Positions 1-8,177 of a stretch of 13,773 nucleotides of DNA are shown one piece after another (position 1 is the stretch's first letter; every line of letters starts with the position of its first letter). The notes under the pieces were generated by a model, which was not told where the DNA came from, searched no databases, and worked only from the letters and a program-made list of their open reading frames with translations. A program made the translations under genes and the position numbers. The stretch is taken from the NCBI RefSeq assembly GCF_000988165.1, contig NW_020169388.1, positions 1 to 13,773 on the forward strand, read 5' to 3'. The DNA comes from Vairimorpha ceranae. Lineage: Eukaryota; Microsporidia; Nosematidae.

Positions 1-176
1 AATTATCAAATCTTTTTAAAAGAGGGAGATCCTTTGCTTCGACCTCTATGAGAGCAGCTCATGTGTCCCTAGATTGGTGCTGCTCTCTAGAGTCTTCTCC
101 GTATATCAATACAAATCTAAATTTACATTTTAATAAGCTCTGTCTCTCTTAATTAATTTACAAGAGCCTCCTTTCT

Positions 177-1363
177 AAGCTCTTTTACCCATTTCTTTTA
201 AGGTCAAACTAAGGCTTTCTTTTTCAAAGGGTTTTTTTGATTTTTTTCTCAGCCATACTATGGGCTAATTTTTTCTTTAAATAAATGTATTTCTTCTTCC
301 TTTTAAAAAACTTTTGCTTGTCATATGACACTGCATGACACTTTATGTATAAAAGAGCAGACACTTTCACATTATTTTCTACTTTAATAAAACTAAATCT
401 ATTAAAGTTTGTTTTCTTAAGATTTTTAAGATCATTCTTGTTGTTTAAACCGAAGTAGACCTTCGGCTTAAAAGTGTGTTTGACAGATATTGTCCATCCA
501 TCATCATTTACCTGGTAAAGTTTTAAGTCCAGTCTTTTGAGTTTTCCTTTTACCAGCTATTATAGCAGAGGTTGTATTTAAGTGCTTTCTCACTGCTCTT
601 TTGTTTATGTAATTTTTATTTTTAATTACATTAGTTTTATTAGAAACATCCTTAATATCTGTTTCTACATTTTTATTAGAAGATTCTCTATCTTCTAAAC
701 ATATTCTTTTGCAATCTTCTGACAATATATCTTCTTCCTCCTTTCCATTGAAGAAATAATTTATTGAGATTAATTAAAATTTTATTATTTATTATTTCTA
801 AATTAAAAACATCATTTTCTTTAGTAGTTTCATGAAGAGTTTCACTGCTACATATTGTCTGGCATTCAGTTGCAATAACCTTCTTACCTATGTTTTCTTC
901 TAAATGATCTTTTACAATCATTTTAAAATTACTTTCTGGTAATACAATTTCGCCGTTGACGGCATCACTCAACAATTTGTTTTTTTTGTAAATTTTTATT
1001 TCACATTTTTGTTCTTCTAGCTTACTACAAAAGAGCTCCAAGTATTTATGTTGAGTTGTGAGTAACTTGTAGAAGCTAAAAATATATTTATTAAGATCTT
1101 CTAGATCTTGTTTTTTTTCTTTTCTCGGCCTGTCAAGAAAATCAATTTTATTAATTTTTTCAAAAAGAATTTTAATTTATTAAGAGAATATTGTAATTTT
1201 CCTTCTTTCTTGTAAAACACATTTTAACGCCACCATCAGCATAAACATGCTTAATTTTGTCTTTTTAATACATTTCAGGATCTAAATTTTTGTTTTAAGT
1301 ATCAAAATATACACCTTGCAGACTTCTCTGCTTACTTTTGTTTTGTTTGTTATAATCCTTCAT
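177..1363 (-). pseudogene. Decayed lysine-rich protein gene, unknown function
   Basis: Not recognised. Read on the minus strand, an ATG at 1361-1363 opens a frame (1363-1172) with two in-frame TAA codons (1295-1297, 1265-1267). The reading then passes to a 162-codon open frame (1176-688), an 89-codon frame (773-504) and a 110-codon frame (556-224), probably followed by a short one from 231 (PFEKESLSLTLKEMGKR) that meets a TAG. Frames this long are very unlikely by chance at this composition, and the joins read smoothly (for example FLDRPRKEKKQDLEDLN before the 1041 region). The product is hydrophilic and rich in Lys, Asn and Glu, with no signal peptide or membrane segment. At least three frameshifts and two stops make it a pseudogene, unless the assembly has indel errors. 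Decayed continuation down to about base 1 is possible. Confidence 0.7.
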
Positions 1364-1490
1364 AGATTGTTATACGTTGAATACTTTGCTTGTTTGATCA
1401 CAAAAGAATTCATTCAACAAACATTTAAAGATGGTCATGCGTTAGCTGTATTATGAAAGCATTGAAATCAAAACATTACAATACATGTGA
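1361..1490 (+). repeat. Dispersed repeat, copy 1 (ancient coding fragment)
   Basis: This copy matches 10314-10440. The first 96 bases read in one frame as HRLLYVEYFACLITKEFIQQ and onward to KDGH, ending in TGA at 1454-1456. The second copy has the same frame and the same TGA position. The copies differ by one 3-base indel and by changes that keep the amino acids similar, which suggests both come from a coding sequence. Weaker similarity runs past the stop to about 1490. The family is not recognised. It begins exactly at the reverse complement of the ATG of the minus-strand pseudogene at 177-1363. Confidence 0.6.
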
Positions 1491-1693
1491 AAATGTATTT
1501 AAAGCATATGGATTAAATCTTAGTTAAAAATGAATAGAAACAATTAGGCAAATTTAAAAAAAAATTCTATTTTTTAATTACGCTACTGCATATTGATTAA
1601 ATTTTTTAAATAAAAAAAGATGAATTTTAAAGAAAACAACAAAATAAATTTCAATTACTTTAATAAGAATACTAAACAAAAAAAATAAAAAAA

Positions 1694-1731
1694 AAGCTTA
1701 ATAAGCTTTATTTACAAAACGGTTTTGTCCT
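1694..1731 (-). promoter_or_regulatory. Candidate 3'-end signals of the 559-residue gene
   Basis: Just past the TGA of the minus-strand gene lie a small hairpin (ACAAAA/TTTTGT around CGG), an AATAAA polyadenylation-type hexamer (complement of 1707-1712), a perfect 7+1+7 inverted repeat (1694-1708, two AAGCTT halves) and then a long A/T tract. The hexamer sits about 20 bases after the stop, as expected for a short microsporidian 3' UTR. In DNA this AT-rich a chance AATAAA is common, so the call is tentative. Confidence 0.35.
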
Positions 1732-3411
1732 TCAAGAACGGAATGCAACATCGGATAATTTCTCGAGTAAAACTTTAACACTTTTCTCTTCTTCCTCAGT
1801 AAGCCCTTTTCCATTTGGGTGCAAGTCATAATTCATTACCTTTCTACATTGATCAACTAATTCCTCGCAAGCTTTATACGTAAAACTAGACCAGTAACTG
1901 CTGCTAAATATTTTATTAATAACATCATATAACGTATAAGAAATTTTTCGTAATTTTGTTGTCGCATCTCCATCCACTTTAAGCTTCCATGGTTTTTTTC
2001 TTAAATCTCTAAAAAGTTCTTGCAAAAGATTTTCGTAATCCGAGAAAAATGTACTCAAGGATTCTTTTATTTCTTCACAATCTCTTACGTCTTCAAAGTT
2101 TTTTTCTAACAAATTATCCATTCCTTCAAACAAAGCTATATGTAAATATCTTATCAACGTATTATGAAATGAAAGCCTGCTATCTAATCTATATAAAGGT
2201 GCTAAAGAAAACTTGTATTCAATCTTTTTCTCCCAATATATTAAAAATATGTTAAAATCTCCAAGTAGTTCACCTCGTATTTCATTATCAATAACATCTA
2301 ACTGGAACAAAATTTCGACAATGAAAGATCTCCTAGAAAAATCTTTATTACATAAAACGTGTGCTAGTAAAAGCTTAAATATTTTATGCCTCGATATTGA
2401 AAACATAAAAAGCAAAATCGCATTTAACTCTTTACCTTCGACTTCCTCCGATTTTTCGATTAATTCTCTAAAGTTGCCATCTTGACCTTGTTCAGGAATA
2501 GAAACCCTTTCGATCCATTCTAGACATTTGTAGATTTCAATATGACCAATTGATAAATATCCATCATGAAGACCCTCGCTTAATTCTGTCCTTTTTTTGG
2601 CCTCTTCCCTCTCTTCAGGTGACTTTTCCTGGAAAAGTGCCAAAGTTTTTTTTCCTGACACTATCACATCAACTAAGTTTTTAATATAAAATAAATTAAC
2701 GAAATTAAAATTAGTTAAAAATTTATATAACATCGCATTTTTGTCATTAAATTCACGTTTTAAATATTTTTTAAGCAACGTCTTAAAGTCAAAGTAATTT
2801 AAATCTATATCAAATACAAATTTAAAAGACGCAATAACTCCATCAAATCTTATGTCCAAATTACCTCCAAAATGAAGATCCATTAATTGTCCATCCCATT
2901 CATCATTTTTATTCCTAGTCCTAGCTACTAAGCTTATCCCATCAAACACATATCCTTTAAAATAGTATTTTGGTTTTGATTCCCCACTTGACAACTCTTC
3001 TAATGCAAATATTATTTTTTTCTGCACATCTTCTTTGCGTAGGTGATTTTGGTTATCTTTTGTAGTATAAATAAAAACACTATCAACATCAAAAGACTTT
3101 AAAAAACCATGAATAGAAGTTCCAATTTCGGTTGTTAATATATCCTCAGTGTAAACAATTTTTAAAATCTGTACTTTCCCTCCAATTTCCCGTGATTCAA
3201 CATCCGGATGATAGCACATTATAAATTTATCACGAATTTCTACACATACATACAAATTTCTCGAAAGTTTTTTAAGTCGAAAATATTCCTTATGTTCTAA
3301 CTGAGTTTCTACAAATGAACACAACTGTATAAAAATATTCTCTGACTCTCCAGTACTAGTACTAGCCTCTTGATGAGCACAACAAAACAGTTGTAGAAAA
3401 ATCGATAGCAT
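1732..3411 (-). CDS. Lineage-specific protein, 559 residues, possibly secreted
   Basis: No known domain is recognised. The frame is intact from ATG (3409-3411) to TGA (1732-1734), by far the longest in the window. The start is supported by CCCC six bases upstream of the ATG. Residues 1-13 (MLSIFLQLFCCAH) look like a short signal peptide, followed by a Ser/Thr-rich stretch, so the protein may enter the secretory route. There is no clear transmembrane segment afterwards. The rest looks mainly helical: a charged segment at about 262-280, amphipathic helices at about 327-470, and an acidic/lysine-rich tail at 538-552. Residues 219-260 end in VIVSGKKTLALF, matching RFIIASGKKTLPQLF in the right-edge gene, so the two may be paralogues. 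There is no nucleotide-binding loop around GKKT. Function unknown; it could be a host-directed effector, by inference only. Confidence 0.9.
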   Translation of the reverse strand: MLSIFLQLFCCAHQEASTSTGESENIFIQLCSFVETQLEHKEYFRLKKLSRNLYVCVEIRDKFIMCYHPDVESREIGGKVQILKIVYTEDILTTEIGTSIHGFLKSFDVDSVFIYTTKDNQNHLRKEDVQKKIIFALEELSSGESKPKYYFKGYVFDGISLVARTRNKNDEWDGQLMDLHFGGNLDIRFDGVIASFKFVFDIDLNYFDFKTLLKKYLKREFNDKNAMLYKFLTNFNFVNLFYIKNLVDVIVSGKKTLALFQEKSPEEREEAKKRTELSEGLHDGYLSIGHIEIYKCLEWIERVSIPEQGQDGNFRELIEKSEEVEGKELNAILLFMFSISRHKIFKLLLAHVLCNKDFSRRSFIVEILFQLDVIDNEIRGELLGDFNIFLIYWEKKIEYKFSLAPLYRLDSRLSFHNTLIRYLHIALFEGMDNLLEKNFEDVRDCEEIKESLSTFFSDYENLLQELFRDLRKKPWKLKVDGDATTKLRKISYTLYDVINKIFSSSYWSSFTYKACEELVDQCRKVMNYDLHPNGKGLTEEEEKSVKVLLEKLSDVAFRS

Positions 3412-3425
3412 GATAGGGGAGAATT
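3412..3425 (-). promoter_or_regulatory. CCCC start-proximal signal
   Basis: On the minus strand the bases before the ATG read TTCTCCCCTATC, with CCCC complementary to GGGG at 3416-3419. C- or G-runs close to the start codon are described as a translation/transcription start signal in microsporidia. Here the run stands out in a region almost free of G and C, and it supports the chosen start. Confidence 0.5.
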
Positions 3426-4399
3426 TTTTTTCTTTTTATGCTTAATATTTAATTTAATTTATATTAAAAATTACACTTTGTATTTCTGTATAAATGATTT
3501 TAATATAAAACAAACAAAAATTATTAGCTTTAATTCTTAAATTTTAATAAAGAGATTAATTTGTATTAAATTTGTGATTAAAATACCGTTATTTCTATAA
3601 ACATTTTTTTTGATGTTTTTAAAATAAACATGATTTTATTAATTTTTATTTATAATCCTTTATTATAATCAAATCAATTATTGGTAATTATATTTGATTC
3701 ATCTCATTTTTCATAAATTTAAAAATAATTTAAATGTAGAAAATTTTTATATATAAAAATAATAAACATTCTTTAAAATCCAATATCTGTACCAGAATAA
3801 ATTTAATAAAATTATATTTTTTACAAAAATATATTACGTTTTATATTTGTATAACTTTTATCTTTATTTTGATAAATTCTATTTTTAATTAAATTAAAGT
3901 TGTAAACTATTTAGATTTTAAAGACAGGAGTTTAACAATAACGAAAACATTTAGGGATGATAAAGAAAATAATAAGAGCTAAGCAAATTTAATCGTTGCT
4001 GTAATAAAAATTAAATATTTAAAAATTTCGTTTTCAATTTTATGGAATTCACAAATATGTGTTAGTTTTTAATAGCATATAGTGTAATAAAAAGCTAAAA
4101 ACGAACTATTAATATCTAAGTAATGACAAGCTAAATTTAATTAAATTGTTTTTAAATAATTTGGTTTAAAATTTTTATCAAGAAAATTATTAAAATATCT
4201 CAATTATTTAATAAAATAGAAATTGCAATACAAATATTTTTTTTATTAGTTATTATTGCTAGATTTATTTTACTTATTTTTAAGAAATAGATCTCTTAAT
4301 ATCGTATTTACTTATTTAAAGATTATCTATGCATTAGAAGTTAAGTAGATTAATAACTTTTTTATAAATTTCTATATTTAAGCTTGTAATGCTCTTTTA
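3426..4399. other. AT-rich intergenic DNA, no gene supported
   Basis: This stretch is almost only A and T and has no frame long enough to exceed chance. The best candidate is a plus-strand frame at 3893-4072 (41 charged and hydrophobic codons in two parts, broken by TAA at 3980-3982), which random sequence of this composition would often produce. No RNA gene or clear repeat was seen. Confidence 0.6.
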
Positions 4400-4868
4400 A
4401 TGTTTTTAAACTTAATTTTTATATTGGTAGCACAATGTTACAAATATAAATGAGCTTTATACGGCTGAACAGAATTTTGTTCCTCGTTTAAAAGCAATAA
4501 TTATCAACATTGCAATAAGTAATAATGATAAGTCATGTTTGCAAACTGGAAAAAATTACTTACTTTAAACATTTAAAGTAGCGTGCACGCATGGCGATAA
4601 AATTTATGAACAAAGTTTAGAAAATTTATCCTTTGATGAAATGATGTTACAAACACCAATTTTTTTGTACAAAAATTTAGGGATTGATAATAGATTGTTA
4701 TTTATTAAAAAAATTTATACATAGGAATATCTTGTTGACATAACCACGTTAAAAATAGTTTTCATAAATGTTTAACATAACTCGTTTATTGATTTTGTCG
4801 TTCACATGCCAGTTAGTCTTTCGGTTGTGGTGTTGCTTTTTAAAATTTCCTGTCTTTTGATTGTTTAG
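4400..4868 (+). pseudogene. Relic of a possibly secreted protein gene
   Basis: Not recognised. ATG at 4400-4402 starts MFLNLIFILVAQC, a good signal-peptide shape, but this frame stops at TGA 4450-4452. One frame over, an open stretch begins at 4431 with NELYTAEQNFVPRLKAII. It runs 45 codons to TAA 4566-4568 and then 51 codons in the same frame (for example VACTHGDKIYEQSLENLSFD) to TAG 4722-4724. Weaker continuation with stops at 4773 and 4866 is hydrophobic and may be chance. Two consecutive long segments in one frame, with Cys, His, Gly and acidic residues unlike random AT-rich translation, argue for a gene broken by one frameshift near 4435-4450 and at least one stop. The last 30 bases overlap a relic on the other strand. 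Confidence 0.45.
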
Positions 4869-5052
4869 CTTCTTCATCCTTTAAAGTTTTATTTCTCAAA
4901 TATTTGTTCTGACAAACTGTTTGAATTTAACCAAAAGCTGTAGCGTGGTATCCGTATTAAACATGAGAGATATCACACTGATCTTCTATTTTTTTAGTTT
5001 TACTATTGTAATGACGCCTAATTTTATTTGTATATAAATATACTATACGCAT
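4840..5052 (-). pseudogene. Short charged-protein relic
   Basis: On the minus strand ATG at 5050-5052 begins MRIVYLYTNKIRRHYNSKTK and continues through IEDQCDISHV to TAA, then YGYHATAFG to another TAA, then IQTVCQNKYLRNKTLKDEEA to a TAA at 4840-4842. The three pieces lie in one frame and are rich in charged residues, Cys, His and Gln, and the local G+C is higher than in the flanks. The pieces are short (31, 9 and 30 codons), so length alone is not significant. A competing plus-strand frame (about 50 codons, hydrophobic) overlaps it and is probably the T-rich shadow. Family unknown; a transposase or chromatin-type fragment is possible but unproven. Confidence 0.3.
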
Positions 5053-5386
5053 TATTCATTTTTTATTAAAATAATTTTAATTTATCGTTTAAAAATATAA
5101 TCAAATGGGGTAGTTAGATTTTTAATAAAATTTAAAATATATTAAAAAAAATTTAAAATAACATTTAAGAATTAACATTATTAAAAAATAAAAATTTTCT
5201 CCGTAGTTCAAATATCTAAATTTAATAAAACTTATATCAAAAAAAACATAAAAAATAGAAAATAATTTAATTTTAAACAAATAAAAAAAATTTTAATCAT
5301 TGTAGTATTATTTACCACATGTGATTATTTTTAATTTATTTTGCTATAAAAATTTATTTTTTTTTTTACTTATCAGAATTACATAA
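5053..5386. other. Extremely AT-rich spacer
   Basis: This spacer is almost pure A/T with long homopolymer runs, including eleven T at 5357-5367. No frame of note was found. Its right part (5299-5412) is a diverged copy of a repeat also seen at 11343-11461. Confidence 0.6.
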
Positions 5387-5412
5387 AAGAAGAAACATTT
5401 TTTAATAAATTA
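5299..5412 (+). repeat. Diverged dispersed AT-rich repeat, copy A
   Basis: The best-conserved blocks are a start around GTAGTATTATTTACCACAT followed by TGATTAT, and a later block around ATCAGAAT and ATTTTTTAAT. Copy B at 11343-11461 carries both in the same order. In copy B the first block is a perfect hairpin (TGTGGTA-TAC-TACCACA), while here it is imperfect. Similarity elsewhere is hard to separate from shared AT-richness. Confidence 0.35.
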
Positions 5413-5644
5413 TTTTACTCAAAACATCTTCAGTGGTGTAAATCATAATCGTAATTGCACATTTTTAAAAGAAAATTTAGCACAAAATAACAATATTAAT
5501 AACATTTTACATGAAAATTTTTCAAAAAATTTATAAAATGCACCAGAATTAGGAAATTTGCACTGTTTTCTTTTTTTAACCTATAAAGACAAAAAATTTA
5601 AAAATAGAAATAGTAAAATTAATCCAAAATATTTATTTTTTTAG
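5387..5644 (+). pseudogene. Asn-rich coding relic, low confidence
   Basis: One plus-strand frame runs 49 codons from 5387 (including FSGVNHNRNCTFLKENLAQN) to TAA 5534-5536. It then continues 35 codons (NAPELGNLHCFLFLTYKDKK onward) to TAG 5642-5644. Only one stop in 85 codons is unusual here, but Asn and Lys are what AT-rich random sequence gives, so this is only suggestive. No start codon or signal peptide is visible, and the retrotransposon begins about 55 bases downstream. It could be a decayed host gene or part of the element's 5' flank. Confidence 0.25.
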
Positions 5645-5968
5645 TAATTTCATGAAGGAATAAAAAGAAAATAAAGGAGCTGAAAAAAAATTAATAAACT
5701 ACCTATAGCAACACCTACCAATGCAGACAAGTATCTAAAAACCAAGAAATCAATTCCAGAAGCAGAAACTCTACACCCTTTTGAAAACACAAAAGCTTCA
5801 TTGGTCGTTGAACTAATATGAGCAAACTTATCTAAAGGGAACTGGCCGAGAAAAACTTACGGGTCATCTTGGCACGATGGAATCAAATGCCAAGAGGAGA
5901 CTGAGAGAAGACAATCTCGGTGTGTAATGACAAGTTTAACACTAAAATCTCTTAAGTCATTTTTAAGA

Positions 5969-6792
5969 AGAAGCAAAAGCAGCACTTACAAACAAAGCAA
6001 GAAGTCTTACTAGAGTAAGACAATTAAAAGAAGAATCATATGTGAAGAGAATGAAGTATCTAGTTAAAATTTGCAAAGCCATATCACTAATGGAGGCAGT
6101 TGAACAAGAGGGAATAAAATCAGAAATTAAGGAAATGTTTGAAGTTATAAGAAAACAAGGGCCTTAAGAAATTTAACCAACAAAAAAAATAAGCTCTCTA
6201 AAGATTGATACTTAAATTGTAAAAATGTAAAGCGAGTCCATCGACACATTTATATGGCACCATAAAACTGAAAATATGTCCAACATTGCCCTAATATTAC
6301 AAACTGCAGAGCATACGTATACTAAAGTTACTCGAAAGTCCAAAAAACCAATCAAATGGGAAGAATCAATAAAAGAAAAAATTAACAAATTCTCGAAACA
6401 TGAAGAAAACTTAAAGACCTACAAAAGCAACAAAGAGAAGATGTCGAAAGAAAATCCAACACAAATCAAAAGATTGGCGCGAACAGAAAAGATTGCATTA
6501 AATAAAGTCAAAGATATAGACAAGTTATTAGCGTTTCTAGACACATACATATTGGTATATAACCAAAAAAAATTACAAGCTACAAGAAAAAAAAGAGTGG
6601 ATGAGAAAGAATACGTTATTTGAACTATACAGAGGTCGATACTACAGGATGCTAAAAGAGAACCATCTGCATAACACAAAGTTGGCAGAGAGGAAATTAC
6701 GAAATTCTGGGGGAAAATGTGGGAAAGTACAGGTGAGAAAGATTATGGAGGAAATATTCAACACAAAAAAAATATTCAAGAGTTTTATTTAA
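5969..6792 (+). pseudogene. LINE N-terminal region, frameshifted
   Basis: The pieces are 5969-6000 (EEAKAALTNKA), then after a shift 6003-6167 (SLTRVRQLKEESYVKRMKYL and onward), 6231-6623 (ESIDTFIWHHKTEN and on through a lysine-rich coiled-coil-like stretch) and 6601-6792 (RKNTLFELYRGRYYRMLKEN). Upstream at about 5842-5900 a different frame gives LAEKNLRVILARWNQMPR. In related elements this part holds nucleic-acid-binding and linker segments before the polymerase. FELYRGRYYRML just before the reverse transcriptase is typical of the group. The 23-base overlap of the last two frames marks a frameshift near 6600. Confidence 0.7.
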
Positions 6793-6862
6793 ACACGGAT
6801 AAAGACTAAGTTTTACAGACTACAAAAAAATTACCGAAGTAGTTCAAAAGCTCTCGTGCTAG

Positions 6863-8109
6863 AAAGCAGCAGGCCCGGACATTATTTACGATTATTTTAT
6901 CAAAAATATATAGGTTTTACACTTACAAATATGTAAAATAATCAGAAGTATATGTGTAGACGGAAAAGGACTGGTTTTATATGGAAATAACTTATATCAT
7001 TCCGAAAGGAACCCCAACACCAAGAAAATACTTTAGATTAATAACATGCATGTCTAACTCATACAAGCTTACAATGAAGTGTCCCACAACTGTAATCCAA
7101 AATCTTGTAGAAAGCAAAGGAATACTATCTGAAAATCAAGTCGGACAGTGCGAAAAGTACAGGGGTAAAAGAAAAAGCACCAACAAACGTATCAATCAAT
7201 AAAGCGCACAACTAAAATCAAAAATATCATGTTTGGGAGTAAAAAGCATTTGACTCTGTCTGCCAAAAATATCTTCTAAAGTGTATCGAAACATTAGGAA
7301 TGTTCCCCTGGATAACAAGCTTCCTAAAATCAATAATCTTGAAATGGAATTTAAGGTTAAGAGTAAATAATGATGTTGTATTAAATAAAAGGATGAATAG
7401 AGGTGTATTTCAAGGAGATGGCTTATTGCCTCTAATATTTGTTTTGTGCCTAGTCCCTCTTAGCAAAAGATTAAATGGTTTATATCCTAAAATAGAAGTG
7501 AGTACAAGAGAAAGAAACTTACCTTTGTAACCACTTGTTGTTCATAGATGACCCAGAACTGTTTGCAGAGTCTGAAAGAGCTTTAAGAAGCATGATGGAC
7601 GAAACAAAAAAATTCTGAAAGCTGTCAGCTCTGAGATTAACAGAGACAAATAGGAGGCATGCAAAGACAAAACCAAGCTATTTTAAACCCACGAAGGATA
7701 CAAATATTTATGACTTACAGAAAGCCGATCGTGTTATCTACTAGTAAAAGATAATAACAAAATAATAAGCATAATAGTATTAGATAAATTCGATGTACTA
7801 TTATGTAACACGCCATCAAATGCAAAAAATTTTATTACAGCTATTAACCAACACACATTATCACTTATAAACCATTGCGTCATCGGAATATTAGATGTAA
7901 AGCCAAATACATACAGCGAAGTAGACAAGAGAATCAAAGTTATACTAAATACGTATCACACGCGTCAGCAACTTGCATGCAAAAAACGGCTATATTTTTT
8001 TCCTAGGAAGGAAATAGGCAGAGGACTATTAAATATTGAACAAAACAATGAAAAAATGCTGTTAGCATTATCCAATGTTTTTAAATCAATAAAGAAAATA
8101 TGTATTTGA
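6863..8109 (+). pseudogene. LINE reverse transcriptase domain, broken
   Basis: RNA-templated DNA polymerase of the element. In order: KAAGPDIIYDYFIKNI (6863-6910) ending in TAG; a frame at 6981-7202 with IPKGTPTPRKYFRLITCMSN; the motif A region KAFDSV (7243-7260, directly after a TAA); GVFQGDGLLPLIFVLCLVPL; and, in a new frame, LLFIDDPELFAESERAL (7535 onward) with both catalytic aspartates of motif C still present. The thumb follows in the open frame 7714-8109, with KRLYFFPRKEIGRGLLNIEQ near its end. Odd points: the usual QGDSLSP segment reads QGDGLLP, and FIDD is followed by PEL. At least four frame changes and several stops exclude activity. A minus-strand frame inside 7734-7937 is a shadow. 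Confidence 0.85.
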
Positions 8110-8177
8110 AGAAAAATAATCTTAAAAACAGGAATTAAAAATATTACACATTTCTTAAGAAAAATAATTTTTTAAAA

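Noticed and set aside
1..176. Further continuation of the left-edge pseudogene (YTEKTLESSTNLGTHELL)
   Set aside because: Protein-like, but interrupted by stops every 10-20 codons, so continuity could not be shown.
2049..2485. Two plus-strand ORFs of 68 and 90 codons
   Set aside because: They lie antisense within the intact 559-residue gene and have no start signal; they are shadows.
2640..2660. GKKT in the 559-residue protein as a nucleotide-binding P-loop
   Set aside because: The glycine four residues before GK is missing and no Walker B follows; it is a family motif of unknown role.
3893..4072. Plus-strand frame with KDRSLTITKTFRDDKENNKS
   Set aside because: The open parts are about 29 codons each; frames like this are expected several times by chance in this composition.
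6419..6679. Minus-strand ORF of 86 codons inside the retrotransposon
   Set aside because: Antisense shadow of the lysine-rich N-terminal region; hydrophobic composition follows from the complement of A-rich codons.
7734..7937. Minus-strand ORF of 67 codons
   Set aside because: Antisense to the thumb part of the reverse transcriptase, which is well supported on the plus strand.
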